Source: JAKEHA01 sp035687255
GTDB taxonomy: Bacteria > Krumholzibacteriota > Krumholzibacteriia > WVZY01 > JAKEHA01
Length of the DNA: 25,552 bases
Direction of reading: 5' to 3'
NCBI GenBank assembly: GCA_035687255.1
Contig: DASRYI010000407.1
Span: 1-25,552, forward strand
Both the position numbers and the translations under genes were made by a program. Below are positions 1 to 7,944 of this stretch, piece after piece. How positions within the stretch are numbered: the stretch's first letter is position 1; every line of letters begins with the position of its first letter. Under the pieces are notes generated by a model. That model searched no databases. It had not been told where the DNA came from and worked only from the letters and a program-made list of their open reading frames with translations.

Positions 1-308
1 ACCCATGCATACGCGGCTTCGCACACCGGGGCCACCAGCGGGACGTGTGCGTACAGCGCCAGCGGCCAGCGCCGACCGCCGTGCGCCAGCGCGCGCAGCA
101 CCGCCTCGGCGCCGTGGCTGTATGATCCGTCGGGTTCGACGAGATGCACGGCGCGGGCAAACTGTTCGCGGGGGATTTCCGGAAAGCGGTCGGCGGCGGA
201 CTGGAAGGGCTCGTATTCCACGCGGTCTCCGGTGAACGCCTTCCAGCGCGCAATCCAGCGCCGGCAGAAGCCGCAGTCACCGTCGAAGATCATGAGGGGA
301 TGATTCAT
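1..308 (-). CDS. DCC-family (DUF393) thiol-disulfide oxidoreductase-like protein, 3' end cut by window
   Basis: Reading the minus strand from ATG at 308 gives an open frame of 102 codons that runs off the left edge. The N-terminus has the DCC-family signature FDGDCGFCRRW, with the CxxC pair at residues 12 and 15, followed by the usual basic stretch and a YEPFQ-like segment. The DCC family is named for this motif and is thought to have a thioredoxin-like fold; the substrate is unknown. In some bacteria the domain stands alone (about 130 residues), and in others it is fused to membrane or lipase-maturation-factor-like domains. Which applies here cannot be seen. The Shine-Dalgarno is poor, and Met6 (291-293) is an alternative start. 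The gene follows ahcY but is separated from it by a strong terminator, so it probably has its own transcript. Confidence 0.8.
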   Translation of the reverse strand, partial: MNHPLMIFDGDCGFCRRWIARWKAFTGDRVEYEPFQSAADRFPEIPREQFARAVHLVEPDGSYSHGAEAVLRALAHGGRRWPLALYAHVPLVAPVCEAAYAW

Positions 309-351
309 TACCCCGGATTCTACTCCGTGCCCGGTTGGACCCACGAGGGAC

Positions 352-387
352 AAAAAAACGCCGCCGGGAGAACCCGGCGGCGTTTTT
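352..387 (-). terminator. Intrinsic terminator after ahcY
   Basis: A perfect 10-bp GC-rich inverted repeat, CGCCGCCGGG (359-368) and CCCGGCGGCG (373-382), encloses a 4-nt loop. On the minus strand it is followed by seven T residues (358-352). It lies about 20 bp past the ahcY stop, so it ends the long hpf-to-ahcY gene run. The opposite side also has five T residues, so the element could work in both directions. Confidence 0.93.
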
Positions 388-407
388 CCTGACATGCTGT
401 CGCGTGT

Positions 408-1664
408 CTAGGTTCCCTGTTCCCAGCTGGCCAGGTAACGCACCTGCTGGTCGGTGAGAACGTCGATCTCGTAGCCCATGCTGACGAGCTTGAGACGCGC
501 GATCTCCTTGTCGATGCGCTCCGGCACCGCCATGACCTCGTTCTTCAGCGAGCCGTGCTGCTTGACCATGTACTCCGCCGCCAGCGCCTGGTTGGCAAAG
601 CTCATGTCCATCACCGACGCGGGATGCCCCTCGGCGGCCGCCAGGTTGATGAGACGCCCCTCGCCCAGCACGTTGATGCGCTTGCCGTCCTTGAGCGTGT
701 ACTGGTCGACGTCCTTGCGCACGCGCTTCTTCCGGGTCGCCATCTTCTCGAGCTCGTCGATTTCGAGCTCGACGTTGAAGTGACCCGAATTGCACACAAT
801 GGCGCCGTCTTTCATCTTCTCGAAATGCTCGCGGCGGATGACGCCGATGTTGCCGGTGAGCGTCACGAACACGTCGCCGATTTCGGCGGCTTCGTGGCCG
901 GTCATCACGCGGAACCCGTCCATCACGGCCTCGATGGCCTTCACCGGATCGACTTCCAGCACGATCACGTTGGCTCCCATGCCGCGCGCGCGATTGGCCA
1001 CGCCGCGTCCGCACCAGCCGTAACCCGCCACCACCACGTTGGAGCCCGAAAGCAGCACGTTGGTGGCGCGCAGGATACCGTCGATGGTGCTCTGGCCGGT
1101 GCCGTAGCGGTTGTCGAAGAAGTGCTTGGTCAGGGCGTCGTTCACGGCCACGATGGGAAACTTGAGCACGCCTTCCTTCTGCATGCTGCGCAGGCGGATG
1201 ACGCCCGTCGTGGTTTCCTCGGTGCCGCCGAAGACGTGCTTGAGCGCGTCGTCACGGCTCGAGTGCAGCGTCGAAACCAGGTCGGCGCCGTCGTCCATGG
1301 TGATCTGCGGCTTCAGATCCAGCGACTGGTTGATGTGCTTGTAGTAGGTGTCGTTGTCCTCGCCGTGGATGGCAAACACGGGAATCTGATAATCCGCCAC
1401 CAGGCTGGCCGCCACGTCGTCCTGTGTGGACAACGGATTGGACGCGCACAGCGACGCCTCGGCTCCGCCCGCTTTGAGCGTGCGCATCAGGTTGGCGGTT
1501 TCGGTGGTGACGTGCAGACAGGCCGCGATGCGAACCCCGGAGAGCGGTTTTTCCTTTGTGAAACGCTCGCGAATGCTGCGCAGCACCGGCATACGGTCGT
1601 CCGCCCATTCAATGCGATCCTTGCCCTGCGGGGCGAGTCCGATGTCCTTGATGTCTTGCTTCAT
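408..1664 (-). CDS. ahcY: Adenosylhomocysteinase
   Basis: S-adenosyl-L-homocysteine hydrolase splits SAH reversibly into adenosine and homocysteine, removing the by-product of SAM-dependent methylation. The 418-residue protein has the substrate-domain motifs LHVTTETANL (50-59), DDGADL (124-129), GGTEETTTG (146-154) and NDALTKHFFDNRYGTGQS (175-192), which carries the catalytic Lys, Asp and Asn. The NAD-binding loop is GYGWCGRG (214-221). It lacks the roughly 40-residue insertion and the lysine/tyrosine tail of the long bacterial and eukaryotic form and ends in YLASWEQGT, as in the short archaeal and Thermotoga-type enzymes. It starts 47 bp after metK with AAAGGA upstream, so SAM synthesis and SAH removal are encoded together. 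A strong terminator follows. Confidence 0.97.
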   Translation of the reverse strand: MKQDIKDIGLAPQGKDRIEWADDRMPVLRSIRERFTKEKPLSGVRIAACLHVTTETANLMRTLKAGGAEASLCASNPLSTQDDVAASLVADYQIPVFAIHGEDNDTYYKHINQSLDLKPQITMDDGADLVSTLHSSRDDALKHVFGGTEETTTGVIRLRSMQKEGVLKFPIVAVNDALTKHFFDNRYGTGQSTIDGILRATNVLLSGSNVVVAGYGWCGRGVANRARGMGANVIVLEVDPVKAIEAVMDGFRVMTGHEAAEIGDVFVTLTGNIGVIRREHFEKMKDGAIVCNSGHFNVELEIDELEKMATRKKRVRKDVDQYTLKDGKRINVLGEGRLINLAAAEGHPASVMDMSFANQALAAEYMVKQHGSLKNEVMAVPERIDKEIARLKLVSMGYEIDVLTDQQVRYLASWEQGT

Positions 1665-1711
1665 TCGGTTTCTCGATCCTTTCTCGCCGATTGCGATGGG
1701 TTCGTGGTTGT

Positions 1712-2881
1712 CTATTTCGTGGCGGCCGCACCCACGCTGGCGCGGCGCTTGAGCTCATCGACATAGTCGGTGTGCTCCCAGGTGAATTCCTTCTCCTCGC
1801 GTCCGAAGTGCCCGTAGGCGGCCGTCTTGCGATAGATGCCGCGGCGCAGCTTCAGGCGCTCGATGATTCCTTTGGGCGTGAGGTCGAACACGTCGCGCAC
1901 GATGCGGGTCAGCTTGTCATCCGCAATCTTGCCCGATCCAAAACTGTCCACCATCACCGACACCGGTTCGGCCTCGCCGATGGCGTACGCAACCTGGAGC
2001 TCGCATTCATCGACCAGGCCGGCGGCCACCAGGTTCTTGGCAATGTGACGCGCCGCGTACGATCCGCTGCGGTCCACCTTGCTGGGGTCCTTGCCGGAGA
2101 ACGCGCCGCCACCGTGGCTGCCCATGCCGCCGTAGGTGTCGACGATGATCTTGCGGCCGGTGAGTCCGCAGTCACCCTGCGGCCCGCCCACCACGAACCG
2201 GCCCGTGGGATTCACCAGCAGGCGGTAGCCGTCGCCCGGGAAACCGTATTTCGCGAGCACCGGCTTCACCACCTTGTCGTTCATGTCGTGACGAATCTGT
2301 TCGTCCTTCGCGTCGGGACCGTGCTGCGTCGAGACCACCACGGTGTCGATGCGGTAGGGCTTGCCGTCGGCGTACTCCACCGTAACCTGCGTCTTGCCGT
2401 CCGGGCGCAGATACGTGCACGCCGGATCGTTGCGCCGCACCCACGCCAGCTGCTCCGCCAGGCGGTGGGCCAGGAAGATGGGCAGCGGCATGAACACGTC
2501 GGTGTCGCGGCACGCAAAGCCGAACATCATGCCCTGGTCGCCGGCGCCGTCGCGGTCCACGCCCATGGCGATGTCGGGCGACTGTTCGTCGAGCGACGTC
2601 AGCACCGAGCAGGTGTGGCTGTCGAACCCGAACGCCGCGTCGGTGTAGCCGATGTCCTTGATGACGCCGCGCGCGATGGACGGAATGTCGACGTACGCGT
2701 TGGTGGTGATTTCGCCGGCGATGAACGCCAGCCCGGTGGTGACGAGCGTTTCGCACGCGACGCGCGCTTTTTCATCCTGGGAGAGGATGGCGTCGAGCAC
2801 CGAATCCGAAATCTGGTCTGCGATCTTGTCGGGGTGTCCTTCGGTTACGGATTCCGACGTGAACAATCTCTTTTCAGACAT
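1712..2881 (-). CDS. metK: S-adenosylmethionine synthetase
   Basis: Methionine adenosyltransferase makes SAM from ATP and methionine in the cytoplasm. From ATG at 2881 the protein has 389 residues, normal for MetK. It shows FTSESVTEGHPDK with His16, the ATP-binding GAGDQGMMFG, the phosphate loop GGGAFSGKDPSKVDRS, and a C-terminus with YGHFGREEKEFTWE. The frame is open for 13 more codons upstream, but GAAGGAGAG sits just before the 2881 start and the family begins at MSEKRLFTSES, so 2881 is preferred. It lies 72 bp after the nucleotidyltransferase gene and 47 bp before ahcY. The 72-nt leader can form small GC hairpins but matches no SAM riboswitch class I can recognise. Confidence 0.97.
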   Translation of the reverse strand: MSEKRLFTSESVTEGHPDKIADQISDSVLDAILSQDEKARVACETLVTTGLAFIAGEITTNAYVDIPSIARGVIKDIGYTDAAFGFDSHTCSVLTSLDEQSPDIAMGVDRDGAGDQGMMFGFACRDTDVFMPLPIFLAHRLAEQLAWVRRNDPACTYLRPDGKTQVTVEYADGKPYRIDTVVVSTQHGPDAKDEQIRHDMNDKVVKPVLAKYGFPGDGYRLLVNPTGRFVVGGPQGDCGLTGRKIIVDTYGGMGSHGGGAFSGKDPSKVDRSGSYAARHIAKNLVAAGLVDECELQVAYAIGEAEPVSVMVDSFGSGKIADDKLTRIVRDVFDLTPKGIIERLKLRRGIYRKTAAYGHFGREEKEFTWEHTDYVDELKRRASVGAAATK

Positions 2882-2953
2882 GTTCTCTCCTTCTTGCACA
2901 AAGCGCCTGCGTTGGCGCACTCACCGGGTGATGCCCGAACCCTGCGTCCGACG

Positions 2954-3934
2954 CTATTTGAAATCGATTTCGCTCGAATCTCCGACGTCCAGTTTCTTGA
3001 AGCCGCCGCGGATGACCGCATTGGCGCCAATCAGGCTCGACTCGAGCAATGCGTCCGTTACCATCGCGCCTTCCGACAACACCGAATCGCGTACCACGGA
3101 CGCGTGGATCACCACGCGATCGGCAATCGACACATAGGGGCCGATGATGGAATTCACGATCTCCGCGGTGGGCGAAATCGACACCGGCGGGATGACGATC
3201 GACCCTTCGATGGGCCGGGCGACCGGGGCATTCTTCAACAATTTGCGGTTGGTTTCAAGCATGGCTTCGGGCTTGCCGCAGTCAAACCACTCGTCGATCA
3301 CGAAGGGCGCGAAGTGGCCTCCCCGCTGGATCATCAGCTGGAGCGCGTCGGTGATCTGGTACTCGTTGTTGGTAGTGACGTTGCCCTCGAGGTTGTGCCG
3401 GATGGCGTCGTACAGGCCCTTGCCCTCCTGCAGGTAATAGAGCCCCACCAGGGCCAGGTTGGAGGGCGGGTCGGCGGGCTTTTCCACCAGGCGCGTGATC
3501 CGGCCGCCCTTGACCTCGCACACCCCGAAGCGCCGGGGATCCTCGACTTCCTTGACGCCGAGCACGTGGGTCTTGCTGGCCACCACCTTCTTGAGGTCGG
3601 TCTTGATGATGGTGTCCCCCAGGACGATCAGGAGCGGCTCGTCGCCGTAGCCCACCTCGCGGGTCAGATCGACGGCATGCGCAATCCCCTTACGCTCCGC
3701 CTGGAACACAAAATCGACGGGCAGTTCCGGGTAGTACTTGCTCACGAACGACTGGATGAGTTCCCCCTTGTAGCCGACGATCAGCACCAGCCGCGACGGA
3801 TTGAGAGGAATGATGTCATCCAGGATGTGCGCGATGATGGGCTTGCCGGCCACATACAGCAGCGCTTTGGGCAGTGTGTACGTATGCGGCCGCAGCCGCG
3901 TGCCGATGCCCGCCGCCGGAATGATTGCCTTCAC
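2954..3934 (-). CDS. Sugar-1-phosphate nucleotidyltransferase (RmlA/GlmU-like)
   Basis: This 326-residue protein joins an N-terminal nucleotidyltransferase domain (about 1-235) to a C-terminal left-handed beta-helix region (about 245-320). The signature AAGIGTRLRPHTYTLPKAL (7-25) contains the GxGTRxxPxTxxxPK motif, and VLGDTII carries the metal-binding Asp. Such enzymes join a sugar 1-phosphate and an NTP to give an NDP-sugar. The sequence alone does not fix the sugar or nucleotide; glucose-1-phosphate with dTTP or UTP, or an archaeal-type dual activity, are all possible. The start is GTG at 3934 with GAAGGAG 6-7 nt upstream; the next in-frame ATG is far inside the domain. It lies 17 bp after the phosphoglucose/phosphomannose isomerase gene, which fits a route from hexose 6-phosphate toward nucleotide sugars. 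Confidence 0.9.
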   Translation of the reverse strand: MKAIIPAAGIGTRLRPHTYTLPKALLYVAGKPIIAHILDDIIPLNPSRLVLIVGYKGELIQSFVSKYYPELPVDFVFQAERKGIAHAVDLTREVGYGDEPLLIVLGDTIIKTDLKKVVASKTHVLGVKEVEDPRRFGVCEVKGGRITRLVEKPADPPSNLALVGLYYLQEGKGLYDAIRHNLEGNVTTNNEYQITDALQLMIQRGGHFAPFVIDEWFDCGKPEAMLETNRKLLKNAPVARPIEGSIVIPPVSISPTAEIVNSIIGPYVSIADRVVIHASVVRDSVLSEGAMVTDALLESSLIGANAVIRGGFKKLDVGDSSEIDFK

Positions 3935-3951
3935 GTCGACTCCTTCACCGG

Positions 3952-5019
3952 TTACTGCTCGCCGGCCAGTTGTTGCTTGAGCGCATCGATCTTTTTCACG
4001 GGCGTGGGATCGACATCATTGAGGTACGCGAGATAGACACTGGTGAAGTCCCCCAGCAGCATGAGCGCGACCATGCGCGCCAGGCGGCCTCCGCCCGGTG
4101 TTTCCAGACGCTCCACCCGCGCCGCGTACGGCTCCATCAGGGACAGCCCCGCGTCCGCCTGCCGGCGCGTCATGGGATGATCCTCGCGATCCTCGAGCGA
4201 GATGACCACGGCGTGCGCCAGCAGATGTTCGCCCACCTCCCAGCCCACGATCTCGTTGTGGTCGAGTTCGGGGAAGAACGCGAAGTGTGCCAGCGTCTTG
4301 GCATTCTCGTTCATCTGGCACGACCAGCGCCGCGCCACGCCTTCCAGAAGACCGGGCGCCGCATAGATGAACGGCGTATGCCGGTGCAGTTGCTGCGCCA
4401 TCTCGGTCGCAGCATTGTCGCGGCGCGCGGGAGCGTAGGCATCGCAGCGCTCGCGCGCCACGTCCAGGGCTTCCCGGTATTCGTGGTCTTCAAAGACCGC
4501 CACACCGCCCGCCCGCAGCACCTGCAACATGGGCAGCAGCGAAAAGCCGATCGCGGAGCGCGGGGGCATGCCGCCCGGAATGATGCACGCGGGCACCTGG
4601 TCGCGCTCGCAGCGCGCCGCCAGTTCGCCTCCGCTGGTGATCGCCACCAGGGTGGCGCCGTGCTGGCGCGCGGCGTCGTACGCCGAGAGCGTCTCGCCGG
4701 TGTTGCCCGAATAGCTCGAGACTATCGCCAGCGCGCCCTTCGCCAGGTTGGCGGGCAGATGATAATCGCGGCACGACAGGATGGGCACGCGCGCCCGGTC
4801 GCCCAGAAACGCCCGCGCCAGGTCGCCGCCGATGGCGGATCCCCCCATGCCACACACCACGACACGCTCGAAGCTCTTCGAGCGCAGCGCTTCCACGCGC
4901 GGCGCGAAATCGCTTCCGATCTTCCACGCGGACTCCATCTGCGCGGGGAATCCGATGACTTTTCCGAGCATGTCGCTGGTGTCCAGGTGGGCACGAAGCG
5001 CTGCAAAATCGACGGTCAC
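3952..5019 (-). CDS. Bifunctional phosphoglucose/phosphomannose isomerase
   Basis: This is a SIS-domain isomerase of the small archaeal-type PGI/PMI family, which interconverts fructose 6-phosphate with glucose 6-phosphate and mannose 6-phosphate. Motifs are CGMGGSAIGGD (56-66), the phosphate-binding SSYSGNTGET (101-110), GGMPPRSAIGFS, NENAK (237-241) and ELDHNEIVGWE (251-261), which supplies the catalytic Glu/His region. The frame is open 40 codons further upstream, but I place the start at GTG 5019: GGAGG lies about 10 nt before it and it overlaps the ptsI stop in a 4-bp GTGA, typical of translational coupling. That gives 355 residues, normal for the family. Position directly after ptsI suggests it handles hexose 6-phosphates delivered by the PTS. 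Confidence 0.93.
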   Translation of the reverse strand: MTVDFAALRAHLDTSDMLGKVIGFPAQMESAWKIGSDFAPRVEALRSKSFERVVVCGMGGSAIGGDLARAFLGDRARVPILSCRDYHLPANLAKGALAIVSSYSGNTGETLSAYDAARQHGATLVAITSGGELAARCERDQVPACIIPGGMPPRSAIGFSLLPMLQVLRAGGVAVFEDHEYREALDVARERCDAYAPARRDNAATEMAQQLHRHTPFIYAAPGLLEGVARRWSCQMNENAKTLAHFAFFPELDHNEIVGWEVGEHLLAHAVVISLEDREDHPMTRRQADAGLSLMEPYAARVERLETPGGGRLARMVALMLLGDFTSVYLAYLNDVDPTPVKKIDALKQQLAGEQ

Positions 5020-6839
5020 GAGCGGGTGCCTCCGGATGCAGTGGATACCGGCGTGTGCGCCTTCACGAATGCCTCGATTTCGGCCTCGATCTCCGCCGTG
5101 GTGCGCAGACGCGATACCCGCCGCACCAGCGAACGGCACTCATCGAAGGTCATGGAGCGGATGGCGCGCTTGACCTCGGGAATGACGTTGGGACTCACGC
5201 TGAACTCGTCGATGCCGAGGCCGACCAGAATGGGAACCGCGAGCAAATCGCCCGCCATCTCGCCGCACACGCTGAGATGCACCCGGTTACGGTGCGCGGC
5301 GGTCGCGATCAGACGCAGCAGCCGCACGATGCTGGGGTGCAGGTGTTGATACAGATGGGCGATCTTGCTGTTCCCACGATCCACGGCCATCGTGTACTGG
5401 ATCAGGTCGTTGGTCCCGATGGAGAAGAATTCCACTTCCCGCGCGAACTGGTCGGCGAGCGCCACCGCGGACGGGGTTTCCACCATGATGCCCAGCGGCA
5501 CGGACTCATCGAACTTGTAGCGATCGCGCGCGAGCTCGTCGCGGACCTCGGCGCAGATTTCCTTGGCGCGCAGGATCTCCTCGATCTGCGAGATCATGGG
5601 AAACATGATCTTCACGCGGCCGTGCGCGCTGGCGCGGTAGATGGCGCGCAGCTGGGTCTTGAAGATGTCCTTGCGCGTGAGACAGAAACGAATGCCGCGC
5701 CAGCCCATGAAGGGGTTCAGCTCCGGCACGCGATGGAGATAGCTCGCAATCTTGTCGCCACCCACGTCGAGCGTGCGGATGACGACCGGCTTGTCCCCCA
5801 TCTTCTCGACCACCTGGCGGTAGACCTTGTACTGCTCCTCCTCGCCGGGAAGGTAGTCCTGCGAGATGAAGTAGTACTCGGTGCGGAACAGGCCCACGCC
5901 CTGGCCGCCGTGGTCGATCACGGAATCCACTTCGTTGGCCGCGTCGAGATTGGCGCACAGCGCGAACTGCCGACCATCCAGCGTCTGCGCCGGGTATGCG
6001 GTCAGCAGCAACAGTTGTTCTTCGAGCGCGCGGACGCGGTCGATCTCCTGGCGGTACTGCTCGATGGTGGCGGGGCGCGGGTTGACGATGACTACGCCGG
6101 CATTGCCGTCGACGATCACGGTGTCCCCGGTCTCCACGTGTTCGACCAGGTTCTCCAGTCCCAGCACCGCGGGAATGCCCTGCGAACGCGCGATGATGGC
6201 GGTGTGCGAGGTGCGCCCGCCGAGGTCGGTGGCGTATGCCACCACCGTGCCGCGATCGAACTGCGCCGTGTCGCTGGGAGAAAGATCGTGCGCCACCACC
6301 ACGCTGGGCTCGGTGGGCCGTGCGGAAATCGTGGTCGCCACACCCAGCAGCGTACGCAGCACGCGTTTCTTCACGTCCTGAATGTCGATGGTGCGCTCTT
6401 TCAGATACGCGTCCTCGATGCTGCCGATGGTCGCGATGAAGCGGTTCATCACCTTCTCGAACGCGGCGGCCGCGTTGAGGCGGTCGGCACGAATCACGGC
6501 CGACGTGTCGTCCATGAGCGTGACGTCGGCGAGAATCAGGAGGTGGGCGTCAAAGATGCGCGCGTGGTCTTCGCCCATGCGCGTCGCGATGTCGTGCTTG
6601 AGCGCGCGCAGTTCGCGGACGGTGTCGGAAAGGGCGCGGGCAAAGCGCTGAATCTCGACGTCGACGTCCGCGCCGTCGATGGTGTTGCGCGGAACCGAGA
6701 CGCGGTCGCCGTTGCGCACGAATGCAGTCCCGATCACGATGCCGGGAGATGCAGAAATGCCCCGCCGCTCGAGTTCCGGCCGGGCACGAACGGCTCCGTT
6801 GGCGCCGCCGTTCGATTTTGCGGTCTTGTTGCGTGACAT
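5016..6839 (-). CDS. ptsI: PTS enzyme I (phosphoenolpyruvate-protein phosphotransferase)
   Basis: Enzyme I takes phosphate from PEP and passes it to HPr, the first step of the PTS. The 607-residue protein has the HPr-binding and phosphohistidine domain with GGRTSHTAIIARSQGIPAV (active His212), then the PEP-binding TIM barrel with GVGLFRTEYYF, NPFMGWRGIRFCL, IMVETPSAV, FSIGTNDLIQY and LSVCGEMAGD (active Cys525). All expected catalytic residues are present. The first 25 residues are a basic, Gly/Asn-rich extension before the usual start ERRGISASPGI. The Shine-Dalgarno is weak. A 72-bp gap with a hairpin separates it from ptsH, and its stop overlaps the isomerase start by 4 bp. Confidence 0.97.
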   Translation of the reverse strand: MSRNKTAKSNGGANGAVRARPELERRGISASPGIVIGTAFVRNGDRVSVPRNTIDGADVDVEIQRFARALSDTVRELRALKHDIATRMGEDHARIFDAHLLILADVTLMDDTSAVIRADRLNAAAAFEKVMNRFIATIGSIEDAYLKERTIDIQDVKKRVLRTLLGVATTISARPTEPSVVVAHDLSPSDTAQFDRGTVVAYATDLGGRTSHTAIIARSQGIPAVLGLENLVEHVETGDTVIVDGNAGVVIVNPRPATIEQYRQEIDRVRALEEQLLLLTAYPAQTLDGRQFALCANLDAANEVDSVIDHGGQGVGLFRTEYYFISQDYLPGEEEQYKVYRQVVEKMGDKPVVIRTLDVGGDKIASYLHRVPELNPFMGWRGIRFCLTRKDIFKTQLRAIYRASAHGRVKIMFPMISQIEEILRAKEICAEVRDELARDRYKFDESVPLGIMVETPSAVALADQFAREVEFFSIGTNDLIQYTMAVDRGNSKIAHLYQHLHPSIVRLLRLIATAAHRNRVHLSVCGEMAGDLLAVPILVGLGIDEFSVSPNVIPEVKRAIRSMTFDECRSLVRRVSRLRTTAEIEAEIEAFVKAHTPVSTASGGTRS

Positions 6840-6891
6840 GTCCGTGAATTCCCGCGGCCGATTGGGAAGAACCTGTCAGGGCCGTCGGGGT

Positions 6892-6910
6892 CCGCGGCCT
6901 CCAGCCGCGG
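6892..6910 (-). repeat. Intercistronic hairpin between ptsH and ptsI
   Basis: A perfect 7-bp inverted repeat, CCGCGGC (6892-6898) and GCCGCGG (6904-6910), with a 5-nt CTCCA loop lies directly after the ptsH stop. No T-run follows on the minus strand, so it is not a normal terminator. It may stabilise or process the mRNA and so set the HPr to enzyme I ratio, or it may be a degenerate REP-like palindrome. Confidence 0.55.
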
Positions 6911-6911
6911 G

Positions 6912-7178
6912 TCAGTCTTCGTAAAACTTGGCGTCGAAGAGCGCTTCGATGGCTTTGCGGGCGTCGGCTTCGTCGGCGCCCTCGATCTCAATCCGGACCT
7001 GGGCCCCCCGCGCCGCGGCCAGGCTGGCCAGCCCGAGGATACTCTTTCCGTTGGCGTACTTCTCCCCGTGGTACACGCGGACCTCGCTGGAAAACTGGGC
7101 GGCAACCTTGACGAACTCACCCGCCGCGCGCAGATGCAGTCCGATGCGGTTTCCGACCTGTCTCGTGAACTCGATCAT
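6912..7178 (-). CDS. ptsH: Phosphocarrier protein HPr
   Basis: HPr carries phosphate from enzyme I to the EIIA domain. The 88-residue protein has the active His at exactly residue 15 (NRIGLHLRAAG) and the regulatory Ser at exactly 46 (NGKSILGL), the site phosphorylated by HprK, whose gene lies upstream in the same cluster. The active loop is unusual: the family norm GLHARPA is replaced by GLHLRAA, so Pro18 and Ala16 are lost while His15 and Arg17 are kept. It starts 22 bp after the IID gene with GGCGGA upstream and is followed by a hairpin and ptsI. Confidence 0.95.
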   Translation of the reverse strand: MIEFTRQVGNRIGLHLRAAGEFVKVAAQFSSEVRVYHGEKYANGKSILGLASLAAARGAQVRIEIEGADEADARKAIEALFDAKFYED

Positions 7179-7200
7179 GCGTCCGCCGTTTGAGCGCGCG

Positions 7201-7944
7201 TCAGTGGAGCATCAGCGCGACGATCCAGGCCACCGGAAACAGCGCAAGTGCGAGCCGCGAGGCGGGTATTCCCCGCCGGGCGGCCAACCAGGCCAGCACC
7301 GCGACCGCTGCCGTCGTGATGAACACCCGGGTCCCCTGCCTGAACGCCCCGGTCGCGATTACCCCCGCCAGCCATCCGCCCGCAAGAGCCGCGCCGGTTC
7401 GGGCCAGAACCAGGGCCCGCTGGACCCGGGGACTCGAAAATGCCTCGATCAGTCCCCATCCGCGCTCGTAGCCGAGCGACAGGCCACGGTATCGGACCGT
7501 GATCAGGGCGGCGTTGTACAGGACCAGAACCGCCACTAACCCCGGGAAAAATCTGTATATAGCAAAGGTGCAGGCCAAAGTCAACGCGAGCGGGCGCAGG
7601 CCGCCGCCGAAGAACACGTCCCCGGCCGCCGCCAGCGCGCTGGCGCAGGCCTGCTTGAACCGGGAAACGGATGCCGGGCCATTCTGTCCCCCCTCCTCCT
7701 CGATCCGCAGCACGCCACCCAGCACCACCGGCACCATGTTGGGGTTGGTGTTGAAATGCTCGCCGTGATGCGCAAGCAACCCCTGGGGCCCTTCACCCCC
7801 AACGTGGTCCTTGACCGCGTCGAGCGCAAACAGCACGCCCAGATTCTGCATCCCGCGCCGGTGGATGGTGGCCTGCACGAACAGCATGCGCGCGAACACG
7901 CGGTTCAGGTCGGCGCGCGTGAGTTTTCCGGCTACAGCAGCCAT
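7201..7944 (-). CDS. PTS mannose-class transporter subunit IID
   Basis: This is an inner-membrane subunit of a mannose/fructose/sorbose-class PTS permease. From ATG at 7944 it has 247 residues, against about 270-300 in typical IID proteins. The N-terminal half shows LNRVFARMLFVQATIHRRGMQNLG and EHFNTNPNMVPVVLGGVLRIEEE, matching the IID motif FFNTxPxxxxxILG. The middle has AAAGDVFFGGGLRP, and the C-terminal half has several hydrophobic segments ending at the stop. The upstream open frame to 8247 is an out-of-frame reading of IIC and is not used. The chosen start overlaps the IIC stop by 13 bp and is preceded by GGTGG. The transported sugar cannot be told from sequence. Confidence 0.9.
   Translation of the reverse strand: MAAVAGKLTRADLNRVFARMLFVQATIHRRGMQNLGVLFALDAVKDHVGGEGPQGLLAHHGEHFNTNPNMVPVVLGGVLRIEEEGGQNGPASVSRFKQACASALAAAGDVFFGGGLRPLALTLACTFAIYRFFPGLVAVLVLYNAALITVRYRGLSLGYERGWGLIEAFSSPRVQRALVLARTGAALAGGWLAGVIATGAFRQGTRVFITTAAVAVLAWLAARRGIPASRLALALFPVAWIVALMLH

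Noticed and set aside
2882..2953. Possible SAM riboswitch in the 72-nt metK leader (small GC hairpins, e.g. GCGCC/GGCGC)
   Set aside because: None of the SAM or SAH riboswitch core motifs I know could be placed, and the space is short. A covariance-model search would be decisive.
1691..4036. A 781-codon open frame on the plus strand, and similar long ones at 555-1766, 3925-5349, 5055-6836 and 16976-18580
   Set aside because: They lie antisense to metK, the nucleotidyltransferase, ahcY, the isomerase, ptsI and pyrG. They have no recognisable domains and are rich in His, Arg, Val and Ala, as expected for the opposite strand of GC-rich genes.
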